A DNA stretch of 64,000 bases from assembly GCA_011037195.1 (NCBI GenBank), contig JAAEAF010001582.1, positions 62,001-126,000 on the forward strand, written 5' to 3'. Source of the DNA: Triatoma infestans. Taxonomy: Eukaryota; Arthropoda; Insecta; Hemiptera; Reduviidae. The notes beneath the pieces were generated by a model that saw nothing but the letters and a program-made list of their open reading frames with translations, did no database searches and had not been told where the DNA came from. Both the position numbers and the translations under genes were made by a program. Position 1 is the stretch's first letter. The number at the start of each line of letters is the position of its first letter. Below are positions 34,797 through 46,125 of this stretch, piece by piece.

Positions 34797-35545
34797 CCTA
34801 GTTAGGGTAAGTATTGCGATCGTGTCAAATTTTTACCCTGAAATACATGTTTTGAAGTCCCCTGAATACGAAAAAATGTTTCTGGCGAATGGTCTGTATG
34901 TGTGTGTGGGTGTGTGAGAAAGAAATATCTGAATAAGGAAAGATGGTAGGCAGCTGACAGTTGGTATCTCGTTTAGATACTACCACCGCTTTCTCAAAAT
35001 TCATCAACCAAATGTGCTAATTTACTGATTTCTATTTTTCAGTTTTTCTTGATTTTTTTCTTGAAAACGACTCTAACGATTTCCTTATCCGGCTAAATTG
35101 ATTTTTTGGGCGGCATTCTTGGGAACAGTACCATATATACGTAAAAGTTCTAATACCTATATAATATTTAATGTACATTAGTAGCACTGGGAGAAATCCA
35201 AATTTGAAAAAATCTGTTAACCAAAGTGCGACTTTATTTTTGAGAACTTTTTGGAGTTCTCTTGAAAACAAACAGAACGATTTATTTTTAAACTTGAATC
35301 GCTAACTATACACATACAAACCTATCACTTTTATTTGTAACATTTTTTCTAAAATATTTATTTGTAGTTCTACGGAATTTGTGGCGTTAAAATTAAATTA
35401 TTACTGGCGCTAACTTCTGGATTACATTGTAATCATTCCACCTGTGTATTTATGTTTAGGACAAATGAGTAATATTTGAAGTTTAATGAAAATCTATCAT
35501 TTTATATATAATTGTATTAACAAGAGTATGAGAAATTCCTGTGTT
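34797..35545 (+). repeat. Group-B repeat copy, plus strand
   Basis: Starts TTACTCCTAGTTAGGGTAAG and carries TACCCTGAAATACATGTTTT, a GT tract, TACTACCACCGCTTTCTC, one or two modules and an end at about TAACAAGAGTATGAGAAATT. Related to family A but with a different middle. Confidence 0.65.
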
Positions 35546-36274
35546 CCATGTAGTTATTTTTCTTAAAATAAAAATATACATAACCAAACATACAGAGAAA
35601 TAAATTTGAAACAATTTATGCTCTGAACCACTTTCCATTAGAGAAGTCCAAAGGAAATAGTTTAAAAGAAAGAGAGGTAACCACTCAAGGAGAGGTATAT
35701 AAGCGAACTGCACATTCCCTCCTTGATTGCATCTTCAGATTCTGTCTTTTATTCACTAAAAATACCCGTCAACAACAGTCTAACATAGCTTGGATCTTAT
35801 GTTTAATTTATTTTTTTATCAATATAAAGTATTTTTGAAAAATGAATATATTTTAAATATATTATTAATATATAAAATAATAATAAAAAAAACAAAACTT
35901 CAGAAAGATTAAAAAGATATTTTTGGGGCTTTCTGCAAATGTAACTTTTTAGAATTATTAAAAATTATTTTTTTTCTTTTGTACAAAAGTTATAGAAGAA
36001 TCTGATTGGAAACATTCACACGAATTTCTCTTACTGCACTTAATGTAATGGCGGGCAAGAAAAAAAAAAGACCGTTTTTTTAACTGAAGAAGTTCCATGG
36101 ACTTAAAAACCATCCCACATACGTCTGATGTTTACAAACAAGATGTTATATTGATCATTAGACTGTGCAGAGTGTTTCTACACATATTATGTCTCTTTCA
36201 AATATTCAGTTCAATTGTGACCTTTTTTTTAGAAAACCATGACTGTGCCTTACGATATATTAGTAATTTCACGT
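35546..36274. other. AT-rich spacer, no gene
   Basis: No recognisable coding. 36010-36060 shows a remnant of a repeat end (ACGAATTTCTCTTACTGC). The open frame at 36097-36306 precedes the mariner remnant but has no recognisable domain. Confidence 0.5.
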
Positions 36275-37040
36275 CAGTAATGGAAAAAACAGTGTACAGC
36301 TGCTGAAGCTACGCGTGATCTATGTGAAATCGAAGGGGAAGACCTTAATCAGAGTACTGCCCAGCGTTGGTTTTAAAAAAATTAATTGTGCTGGTACGAT
36401 ATTAGAAAGAAACACAGGTTCAGGGCAGCTATCTCGTTACTTTGATGACGTTTTACGGGAAACTGTCTAAAGACACAGTTAGCCGCCATCTCCGAACTAT
36501 GGGGAAAGGTAAAAAGGTGATGTAGGATAGTGCCACATGAACTTACACCTCATCAGGCCGCCAGAAAGGTGGGGTACTTGCTAACTTCTCTTAAAGTGAC
36601 ATGTGATGTGAAGTGGATTTACTGGCAAAATCCTGTTATAGATGTTCAATGATTGGATCGCGATCAAACAGCATTTTCGGTTGGTGCAAGTGGGCAATTT
36701 GTGTAAAAATGTCGATGTTGTGCGTTTTCATGAAACTATAAAAGAGTAATCTCATCAAGTATTCTTTCCCGATAGTTTTTCCACGGTTCCGACCCTTACT
36801 GCCAATAATTATTACATATATTCTACTAAAAAATTGCCCATCAATATCGAGCTTTAGTCAATTGCAAACAAGTTTTTGTTCGGTCAAAATAACGTTCGGC
36901 CACACATCTCCCGTCAGACTTATGGAAAAATTGAAGAATTTGATGGCATTGAACTTCTTTTACACCCCACCCTATAGTCCAGATTTAGCTTCATTCGACT
37001 ACCATTTATTTCGGTGAATGGCATACTTCCTTCGCGGGAG
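36275..37040 (+). pseudogene. mariner-family transposase remnant
   Basis: In order on the plus strand and across several frames: ATG at 36280 then AAEATRDLCEIEGEDLNQST and AQRWF (N-terminal HTH region); DDVLRETV near 36443; SRHLRTMGKGKK near 36482; ELTPHQAARKVGYLLTSLK near 36540 and CDVKWIYW near 36605; NVRPH near 36892 with N where the catalytic D of the DNARPH motif is expected; and PPYSPDLASFDYHLFR near 36964, the last catalytic region. Many stops and frameshifts. I could not find terminal inverted repeats. Confidence 0.8.
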
Positions 37041-37289
37041 TACAGGAATTTTTTTGATTACAAACCCAAGGAATGGTATCGTTATTGTGAAACGGCTTTT
37101 TTTTTTTGTATTCACCCCCATTAATTCTAACTGAAAAATTATCTTGAAATATGAAATTTGTCCTTTGTTTAATTGGCTTTAAAATAATATATAAATTTAA
37201 TAGGGAACAGCTGCCCATTACGTAAAAGTGACTGTAATTTAGACCAGAAGTGTAAACGTTTCACGTGGCCACCATAAAGTTTAAAGTAT

Positions 37290-37690
37290 TTTACTTTCTC
37301 TTAATTAAGATGAAGTATTTTAATTGTGTCAAATTTTTGATATCAAGTTTTCAGCGGAAATACCAAGTTTTGAAGACCCCTGGTGGCCAAAAAAAGTGGT
37401 CCTTAGAAACTGGCCTGTGTTATGTGTATGTATGTTGTGGTCAGCATAACTCAAAAACTAAATGTCGAGAAAAGTTTATTTAAGTTCTACTAGAGAACTT
37501 TGATCAAAATCGGTCAACCTCGAATACCCCTTTACCCAATGGATTTTTAATTTTTTTTTGAGAATTTATAAATTGCTATTTCAGTTTATTGTATGATTCT
37601 ATCATTTATGTAATATTCGTTAGAATTTAATATGTGATAAAATACGAAGTTTGATGATAATCTCCATGGAGACTCCAAACAGTTTGTTTA
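37290..37690 (+). repeat. Family-A repeat, truncated plus copy
   Basis: Starts TACTTTCTCTTAATTAAGAT, continues TATCAAGTTTTCAGCGGAAA, GGTCAGCATAACTCAAAAAC and ends in half a module near 37690. Confidence 0.65.
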
Positions 37691-37917
37691 AGATTGATAA
37701 ACCTTTATATACTCTTCCGTCCTAATCGGTAACGGTAATTTGATTGTACGTAAGCTGTCACTTTGTGTGTTCATGGGTAAACTTGTTTGAAATCTTGTTT
37801 GTATGCCTAAATTTGATAGAATAGCATGTGCACGCCTAGGGAAACCAAGCTATTCACTATCTGATTTTTCTTTCTAATTTCATTATATTTCATTTATTAT
37901 ATTTAAAGAAAAAAAAA
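37691..37917. other. AT-rich spacer
   Basis: No feature recognised. Confidence 0.5.
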
Positions 37918-38887
37918 AATCTGGTGTGAAACACTCACACAACTTTCTCTTACTCCAGTACTCAAAATTATAATTGACAAATTTTATAGTTAGTGTACCA
38001 AATTTAATGAAATTCGTCGAAAAGTGAAAACACTGTCCAGTAAAACTGTCCGGTTTACTAATTTCCTTGAAACTCGGAATTTGGGTCATATATTAATTTC
38101 TAGTTATTTCAATTTGGATGACAGAATTGTATAATCAACTGTGATAGCATTTTAAAGAAAAACATAACCCCCCTCCCCCAAAAGTCCCCTTAAATGAATT
38201 TATCAGGGGAAAAGTTTCAAATAAAAGTTGTAGCTCTTTATATGTATAGTTAACAACACTGGTTTAAAGAAAATCGTTGGAGCCATTTTCGAGAAAATAC
38301 CAGAAAACTGAAAATTATATTTCAGTAAAAACGCACTTCCGGTTATCTATTTTTTTTCAAACTCGGAATTTCAACAACATATTTAATTCTAATTAACATT
38401 ATTTAGATGACAGAATTGTCTAATATACTGAAACAGCAGTTAAGATGAAAACCTAACCCCACCCCTCCCCCAGAAGTGCCCTTAAATGAATTTTCCTGGA
38501 GAAATGTTTCAAATAAAAGTTGTAGCTCTTTGTATGTGTAGTTGATATATAAAGTTTAAAGAAAATCTTCGGAGCCATTTTTGAGAAAATGCAAAAACGT
38601 AAAAAAAAAACTAGTAAAGTGGTACTTCCGGTTGAGGAATATTGACACATAACGCCCCGTCAGATCCCATGGTGATACCTAAACGTAATATCAAGTTTGA
38701 ACTTTCTACGATTTTTCGTTTTTGAGCTATGCTGTTCACATACATACCACACACAGACCATTCGCTAAAAACCACTTTTTTGGACTCAGGGGACCTCAAA
38801 ACGGATATTTCCGGTGAAAAACTCGATATCGAAAATTTGACACGATTACAATACTTCCTCTTACTAGGAGTAAGAGAAAGTAAAAAT
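37918..38887 (-). repeat. Family-A ~1-kb repeat, complete-looking minus copy
   Basis: Begins ATCTGGTGTGAAACACTCAC and ACAACTTTCTCTTACTCCAG and ends CTTCCTCTTACTAGGAGTAA then GAGAAAGTAAAAA. The two internal modules and C-rich tracts (near 38168 and 38457) are as in the other copies. The microsatellite is short here. Confidence 0.85.
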
Positions 38888-39123
38888 AAACAGATCATAC
38901 TACTAATTAATAATTTTGAACATTTCAAGAATCATATAAAAAATTATGAAATCAATAAAAGATCTCAAAATTCAACTGTTTACGAACGAATTTGTTTGTA
39001 TATAAAATTAAATTCTTTTAATGGTTTTAACTTTTATTGCCCGACCAATATGTTGCAATCGGCAAATTTTAATTGATATCATTACATTGTGCTTTTTATT
39101 CAAGTATTTTATTAATTTCCCTT

Positions 39124-40373
39124 AATTCTCTAGTAAGACAAAGTATTGTAATCGTGTCAAATTTTCGAAATTGAGTTTTGACCGGAAATACATGTTTTGA
39201 GGTCCCCTGAGTACGAAAAAAAAATTGTTGGAATATAAGACTTTAAAATTAAATGTGTCCATTATTGGCTGCCTACAATGTAATTATTCATAATGCCTGT
39301 GTTGGCACGGTGGCACTTATCCACACTACCACACTTGCATATTCATGTTAGGACAGATGAGCAATATTTGAAATTTCAAGAAAAAGTCAATTTATATATA
39401 ACAGTATAATATGAGTAAAAGCATGTCGTGTGTAAGTGTTTTTCACAACTCCTAGTAATAGAAGTATTGTAATCGTGTCAAATTTTCGATATCGAATTTT
39501 CATCGGAAATATCCGTTTTAAGGTCCCCTGATCCAAAAAGTGGTTTTTAGCAAATGGTCTGTGTGTGTATGTATATATGTAACCGTAGAAAGTTCAAACT
39601 TGATATTCCGTTTAGATATCACCATGGGATCCGACACTAGGTTATCTGTCAAAATACCTCAACCAGAGGTACCACTGTACTAGTTGATTTTTTTCATTCT
39701 TTGCAATTTTCTCAAAAATGGCTCCAAAGATTTTGTTCAAACTTGGTATTTCAACTACATATGCAAAGAGCTACAACTTTTATTCGAACATTTCTCCAAA
39801 GAAATTCATTTAAGGGTACTTTTGTGGGAGGGGTGAGGAAAAGGTTTCCTCTAAAGTGCTAGTTTAGTTTATTATACAATTCTATCTGGTAAATAATGTT
39901 AATTAGAATTAAATATGTTGTTGAAATTCCGAGTTTGAAAGAAATTGGATGACCGAAAGTGCTTTTACTTTACCACTTTACTAAATCATTTTTTTCACTT
40001 TTTCACGATTTTCTCAACAATGGCTCCGACAATTTTCTTGAAACTCTCATATATATACTACACATACAAAGATGAACAACTTTTATTTAAAACATTTCTC
40101 TGGGAAAATTCATTTTAGGGCCCTTTTAGGGGAGGGGTGGGGTTATGTTTTTCTCTAAAGTGCTATTATAAAACTATCATCCAAACAAAATTAATTAGAA
40201 ATAAATAGATGGCCAAAATTTTGAGTTTCAAGAAAATTAGTAAACCGGAAGTACGTTTTTTTTTTTAGTTTTCGACAAATTCCATTAAATTTAATACAGT
40301 AACTATAAAATTTGTCAATTATAATTTTGAGAACTGGAGTAAGAGAAAGTTGTGTGAGTGTTTCAGACCAGAT
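39124..40373 (+). repeat. Family-A repeat, plus copy with a partial copy before it
   Basis: 39124-39225 is the left end only (TCTCTAGTAAGACAAAGTAT to CCTGAGTACGAAAAAA). 39447-40373 is a nearly full copy, from AGTAATAGAAGTATTGTAAT to GTGAGTGTTTCAGACCAGAT, with two modules and a G-rich tract at 40130-40142. Confidence 0.75.
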
Positions 40374-40732
40374 TTGTTTTTTGTGTGTCCTGTATTCTGT
40401 ATCCTGCAGGCTTTTTCTTTTACAAATATATTTACAAAATTACACTTAATAAATAAAACTGTAGTAGCACAAATAAACTTTTGTTTCATTTGCGTATAAA
40501 TGAAGGCCATTTCATATTACCGTTTGGTATTAGTCATGTCTGCCATAGACAATTTTATATTTACATTCTCTTACTGTTGTCAAAATGCGATGGTGTGAAG
40601 TTTTAGAAAATGCTTTTTATATGAAATAAATGTATTGTATAATCTGTATTAAAAATTAAAAAAAAAGCCAATATACAAAATAATGTGAAATAATAAGAAA
40701 TTTATTATAGTATAAGTTTGTAAGTTTATGGT
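40374..40732. other. AT-rich spacer
   Basis: No gene or family repeat recognised. Confidence 0.5.
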
Positions 40733-41280
40733 TTGCTAGAAACCTGACGTTTCACCCATACTGCAATGAGCCTCTTCAGGGTCGTAAAAACGCATTTCCA
40801 GTCAGTGGATGTTCTTCCAACTTGGAAGTTCATCAACATATTTAATTCTAATTAATATTTTTTAGATGATAGAATTGTATAATAATATAATGGATGTGTA
40901 AGGTGGAGAGAATTTAGGCCTGGTTGATGAAATGAGAATGACTTTGTTAACACTGCACAGACTGCCTGGACTTTACAATAGAGAATTGTTAAGGTAGAGT
41001 GGTAAATGGGTAATGACACGTAGTGATTGGCTGTATTGAACTGTCTTGAACTGTCCTCAACTGTATATCTCTGGACTGTCCGTTGCTGTATTTATACAGT
41101 TTCTCTCATTCCTGTACGAGAGAGTGCTTGGGTTTGTTTCTCTTCTCTTTACTGTCTTTGGTTGCTGTTACAATAAACTAAAATTATAATTACTCCATTA
41201 GCATTTCAAGGTGTGACGATCTTGAGAAGAGGCATAAACGCACAATGGGCGAAACGTCGGTTTCTAGCAAACTACTCATG
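40733..41280. repeat. Inverted GAAACG-motif pair around repeat and LTR-like DNA (pair 4)
   Basis: The left motif (40733-40800, minus) reads CCTGAAGAGGCTCATTGCAG, GTGAAACGTCAGG and TTTCTAGCAAACC. The right motif (41217-41275, plus) reads AATGGGCGAAACGTCGGTTT and CTAGCAAAC. In the left copy CTCAT pairs with ATGGG to make a stem II, and GTC follows GAAAC. Between them lie a family-A fragment (40790-40895) and an LTR-like block. Confidence 0.5.
40897..41172 (+). mobile_element. Possible solo LTR
   Basis: Begins TGTAAGGTGG and ends GCTGTTACA, so TGTAA/TTACA inverted termini. Internally there is TATTTATACAG (TATA-like, near 41089) followed by a C/T-rich start region. An AATAAA overlaps the right end. 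No flanking duplication was found, so this is tentative. Confidence 0.3.
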
Positions 41281-42779
41281 CTCAAATCTTTTTCATTAAT
41301 TCAAATTTTTTCTGAAAACTGCAAACAAATAAAATAGATAACTTTATGTCTGTGCATTTAACATTTCAAGTTTAAAAGAAATCGTTGCAGTCTTTTTCGA
41401 AAAATAAAAAATCCACAAAAAACTCAAAAAATTTATTTCATAAAGTCTCATATCCGGTTAACTGATTTTCCTTAAAATTTGTAATTCTACCAACTCTTCT
41501 AATGTTTATTAATATTTATAAGCGCAAGATCTGTACATTGCATGGAAGTCGTTCTTTAGAGTTTCCCCGGGAAACTGTTTCAAATAAAAGTAATAGATAT
41601 GCACCTAGAAATTTAAGAAAAATCGTTGGAGCCGTTTTTGGGAAAATTACCAAATTGCTCGAAACCATTCAGTAAATTTTGCACTTCCGGTATCCAAAAT
41701 CGAATATCAAGTTTGAGCTCCCCACCCCACACACACACAACTGACTATTCGTTACTAACATTTTTTTCGTATTCATGAGGACCTCCTACTTCCTACTGTT
41801 TAACGTCACTTGAGCTTTCCAGTAAAAACTTGACTTCATAAATTTGACAGTATTTTGATTGCAAAATACTTGCTCTAATAAGAAAAAGGAAAAATGGGAA
41901 GAGTGCCGTTTGTTTTAGTGTAAAATGAATTAATGTTAATCTCTCTCCCCCCCCCCCAATTGATCACGAACTTTGACCTCTCTTTATTTATTAACATTTA
42001 TTTATTATGGATTGTTGAAGAAGTATTACAATTAAAGTTTTTTTTTAGTCTTCTTTGTACGCTTTTGTTTGCAATATGTTTTTTTCAAACTGGGCAAAAT
42101 AAAATATTTACTTATGCAATTTTAAATAAAAATGACCTTGTGGGGAACATTCGATAGAGATAATTTGATGTATTCTTAAATTTTTTTATTTTTTATAATA
42201 TCGCTTAGTTGATTCAATTTGTATATTATCTTTAAAATAATAAAAATTATTTAGAAGAGCCAGTTCATAGAATTACTCAAAAGTTATAAATATTATAATA
42301 ATTACTCATTTTCTCAAACTAAATGTACTGGTAAATGACAACCTATCAGACGTCAGTTTACTAATCATAACCTAAATTATTGGAAATTACTCACGAAGAC
42401 TCGACTAGTTCTTTAATATTAAACAAAAATATTTGAAACTCAAGATGCTCTTAACACTTATTTTTTTTTCAATTCAATATGATGTTATCAAGACGTTATA
42501 GGTGATAGGTGCGATCAATCTACTTACTAACGGAAAGATTTTGGTACTACTAATAACCACCAAATACTAATGTCCATGACATTTTTTCTTTACTTGGGGT
42601 CCGAAGTCAAAAAAAAAAAATCTGGTGTTAACACCCACACGACTCTCTATTACTGCAAGTCATACACCAGATTTATTTTTTATTTATTGGGGTACTGTCC
42701 ACTTTTTTTTTCACATATACCCACAAATTTCACGTGTTCATTTGAAATCTGGTATGAAACACTCACATGACTTTTTTCT
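41281..42779. repeat. Group-B fragments, then AT-rich DNA
   Basis: 41330-41890 holds minus-oriented modules ending AATACTTGCTCTAATAAGAA. 41891-42580 is AT-rich without recognisable features. 42600-42780 has three partial copies of the TCTGGTGTGAAACACTCACA end. Confidence 0.5.
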
Positions 42780-43030
42780 TCTTGATATTCTTCCCGTCCT
42801 TCCGATTCTTGAAGGACCTTGGCTTCCTGTACCTGTTGGTTCCAGATGTCTCTGTCCATAACCTTCCTTCTTCATTGCCTTACTTGCATTTTTTTGGAGG
42901 TTAGAATCTATATCTAGCAAACATCCTAGTCGGTGTCTTCTCCTTAGTCTTCCGCCGCCCGGGTGTTCTTCATGTTTCCATGGCGATATCTTCCTTTCTA
43001 TTCTGTAAAGGTGTCTTAATCATCGCAATC
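42780..43030 (-). pseudogene. Decayed LINE C-terminal fragment
   Basis: The minus strand reads RHLYRIERKISPWKHEEHPG and GGRLRRRHRLGCLLDIDSNL, then QKNASKAMKKEGYGQRH. This follows the common order of the region after the LINE reverse transcriptase (W..HL.R...P.K...GGRRRRGRPR.RWLDDV..DL). No flanking duplication identified. Confidence 0.6.
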
Positions 43031-43207
43031 TTCCCGGCTTTACACAAATAATTAACGGATTTTCTTCAAACATAACTTTTATTAAATGTTTACTTACATT
43101 CAATTTTATTACATCAATGGAAGAATCTAAACTTAATTAGAAAAGACATTTTTTGAAGTAAACTTAATCTCCCTAAACTAACCACATCCGGTACATCTGG
43201 TATTTTA

Positions 43208-43436
43208 TCCGTCGTAGCATATTCATAGTGTCCCTGACCGGTTTCGGATTCTCATACATCGTCAGAGCAAATTCACCAAGTTCGTGTAGAGAGTTCACTT
43301 CAACTCAATCATGAATTGTGATGTCCTGTTCATGAGTAAGTTGAAGTGAACTCTCTACACAACTTGGTGAATTTGCTCTGACTATGAATGAAAATCCGAA
43401 ACCGGTCAGGAACACTATAAATATGCATGCTACGAA
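43208..43436. repeat. Inverted-arm element with CCGAAACCGGTC motif (pair 5)
   Basis: Arms of about 93 bp (43208-43306 and 43338-43436) match as reverse complements: GTAGCATATTCATAGTGTCC, CTGACCGGTTTCGGATT, CAGAGCAAATTCACCAAGTT and GTGTAGAGAGTTCACTTCAA. The CCGAAACCGGTCAGG segment equals the 3' half of the ribozyme motif of pair 3. CTGACGA is present on the left arm and mutated to CTGACTA on the right. Stem II is not convincing. Confidence 0.65.
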
Positions 43437-43439
43437 GGA

Positions 43440-43736
43440 TTAAATACCAGATGTTATCCACCATTGCGGACCCATTCACATATTCAACTACTAAAACACC
43501 TTTAAATTACCTTTCCCGGAGAATAATTGGCAAACAAAAGTGATAAATCTCTGTAAATATAGTTAGGATAACAAATTTAATGAAATACGTCGGTGTTTTT
43601 TTTTTGTTTTTTTGTTGAGAAAATGGTAGAAAAGTGGTACATCTGTTCCCCAAAACGCCTTCCAGTCAATCGATTTTCTTCAAACTCAAAACTTCGACAA
43701 CATATTTAAATTCATTAAATCATTATACGTGAGATT
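43440..43736. repeat. Group-B module fragment
   Basis: Contains CCTTTCCCGGAGAATAATTG, GGATAACAAATTTAATGAAA and CCAGTCAATCGATTTTCTTC. No gene. Confidence 0.5.
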
Positions 43737-44280
43737 AACCTAATCTAATCTAATCTAGAAACTCGGGGCCTCCAAAAGGAGATCCAGCATTTAGATCTTA
43801 GCTGGGCCCATTGTGCACCCCGTAAAGATGCTCACATCAGCCCATTATCATTAAAGAACGCCAGGGCTGAGGCGAGTGAAATTTCTGATCCCAATTTCGG
43901 CTCCAAAGTGTGGGCGCCAAATTTTAGGAATCGTTTTCGAGCATAATGCACGCACTCTCCAAGAAGTGAAACGGTGTCTCATCCTTTTGTCCACATTTCC
44001 TGCAAAGTGGGACCGCAGAGGGACCCATATTATGCAGAGTTTCCTTAAAAGGCAAAGCCCTGTAACTAGGGCAGTAATTCTCCTTAGCTCCATTTTCGTT
44101 CTGCCGAGGATATAGTTTGTGCAAATCTTTGGGGGGTCCCTCCAGGAAAATCTTAAGAGTGCCTCAGCCCCTCAATAATTTTCCAATATAATGATGTTAG
44201 CGTGTTAGCCACTTTTCAGTGACCCCACAGGCAGTTCTGTATGAGATGACGAAGAAAGCCTCGTGAGGCGTCCTCTTCTT
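43737..44280 (-). pseudogene. LINE C-terminal fragment with (TTAGA)n tail
   Basis: The minus strand reads LRRITALVTGLCLL in one frame and, after a frameshift, HNMGPSAVPLCRKCGQKDET then PFHFLE. This is the C-terminal C..C...H knuckle region of I/R1/jockey-like ORF2. A GC-rich 3' UTR leads to a tail of TTAGA pentamers at 43737-43757. The 5' boundary (about 44280) is uncertain. Confidence 0.7.
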
Positions 44281-45116
44281 TACTTTGAATGCCTTTATTC
44301 AGGGAGATTAAGCTATATAATCATTACATTTGTTTTACCAACTATGAATACACAGACATCGCTTTTATTGGGAACTTTATTACAAGAAAGTTTAATTTTA
44401 AGAACTTGTGGAAGAGGTGGAGTGTGTGATTTCTTCAAAAAAAAATGTAATTTTATTAAGTCCAGATTCTTTCATTGATATAAAAATGAAGACAACTAGT
44501 TTGAAGGAAATTTGCCACTTAAATCTGTGTAAACTGCAGTAGGAGAAAGTCGTATGAGTGTTTCACATCAGATTATTTTTTTATATTTTCTTTTAAAAAA
44601 GACATCTATCAGCTCTTGACGTACCTCTAGGAATAACATTTAAGTATATTGCTAAAGGCATGTTAGGTAGAGAACGGTAAAATTTATGACTGAATTAAGT
44701 ACAAGGAGTAATTATTTTAAATCAATTGTATTTAATGATGTATTTCATATTAGAATTGCTATGTTGATGCTTTGATTAATTTATGCTAATCACCTTCAGG
44801 AGCACCATTAGGGTACTATAACTATCAATTACCATCTCTGTTCTTACAATGCGGTTTATTCCAAATATTGAGGAAATTGAATTGCTTTAAAAAAGGCGGA
44901 TCAAAAAACTTTTCATTTACGAGAATAAATAAATTTAGAATTTTTACTTCCTTTTGATGAAGTAAGAGGAAGTATTACGAATGAGTTTTTAGCAAATGGT
45001 CTGCAAATTTCATTCAATCCATCAATAGAATAGTTTAAAATTGAGTTATCTATAGCCTTAGGGCTATAGAATAGGATTATATATATTTCTAAAAGTCGTG
45101 TTGGCTCCGGCGCAGG
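44281..45116. other. AT-rich spacer with repeat scraps
   Basis: 44530-44580 resembles a repeat right end (CAGTAGGAGAAAGTCGTATG). 44945-45005 resembles a left end with a deletion (AAGTAAGAGGAAGTATTACG). No gene. Confidence 0.5.
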
Positions 45117-45129
45117 CTACTTTCTCTTA

Positions 45130-45317
45130 TCAGAGACATTGTCCGTGGTAGCCTGCTTCATTTTGTGGTCATCGACCGGTTTCGGGTATTCGCCCATTTT
45201 CAGGATGCGTTTGTCAGACAGTGTGATAACACAGACTTGCACAGAGCAAGTATAGTTTTATACATTCGGAAAATGTCTCTGATGCTTTCCAGCTGTGCGG
45301 AACCAACTACCACAACA
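45130..45317 (+). mobile_element. 188-bp non-autonomous Penelope-like derivative with 13-bp TSD
   Basis: CTACTTTCTCTTA is duplicated at 45117-45129 and 45318-45330. The insert starts TCAGAGACATTGTCCGTGGT, carries the hammerhead-like motif in reverse (45170-45207), and ends CGGAAAATGTCTCTGATGCT, TTCCAGCTGTGCGGAACC and ACCACAACAA. Both ends match the element at 54104-54951. The target is the subterminal ACTTTCTCTTACTCC repeat of family A. Confidence 0.85.
45170..45207 (-). ncRNA. Hammerhead-like motif, mutated core
   Basis: On the minus strand the core is CTGAAAA instead of CTGAAGA, and stem II is weakened (GGGCG against TACCC). GAAACCGGTC and the CATC/GATG stem I are kept. Confidence 0.5.
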
Positions 45318-46088
45318 ACTACTTTCTCTTACTCCAAGTAAGAGGAAATATTGTAATCGTGTTAAATTTTCGATATAGAGTTTTCATCGGAAATATCCTT
45401 TTTGAGGCCCTTTGAGTCCAAAAAAGTGGTTTTTAGCAAATGGTCTGTGTGTGTGTTTTTAAAATTCTGTATTTACTGCATGTTCTACTTACAAATATTA
45501 CATGCACTTACAATTCCATTTTAGTACATAAATCCGCAATAAAATTTACATGTAATAAATAATATGTATAAATTGTAAAATAATACGTATAATTATAAAA
45601 TATTAAAGTCTAGTATATTAATAAACTGTTCGAAAAATACACACAATTCACTGTCACTCACTAAGTCACCATTCCCTGGTGGCCACCTGAAACCCCTAGT
45701 AATAAGATTCCTTATTAGAGAAGCTCTCTCTGCTTCAAACAGTCCACATTGAAATATTATGTGTTCCCATGTTTGCCACGATAAATAGTCACAAGGACAT
45801 ACTGGATCTGGCAGTATGTGGAAACGATGAAGGTATACCCTGTTTCGCCCATGCCCAGACAGCAGTTGCGTTGTTTTGTAGGTTATCGTAATTTTAGACT
45901 TTATCGTGAGCTTATAGTCGGGAAAAATTCTTTGGTGTGAAAAATTCCTTTTTCTGTTCTTGACCAATACTGCTCCCATTACTGTAGCATTCTCTGTTTC
46001 AATAAGTAGGCTACATAAGTCTTAGGAGGAAATTCGAAGGAAACCGGTAAATCCTCATCTTCAGCCCCTTGCTTTGCCAACATATCGT

Positions 46089-46125
<37 letters not shown>

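Noticed and set aside
38729..39076. 115-codon plus-strand ORF
   Set aside because: It starts inside the end of a family-A repeat and runs into AT-rich spacer; no domain is seen.
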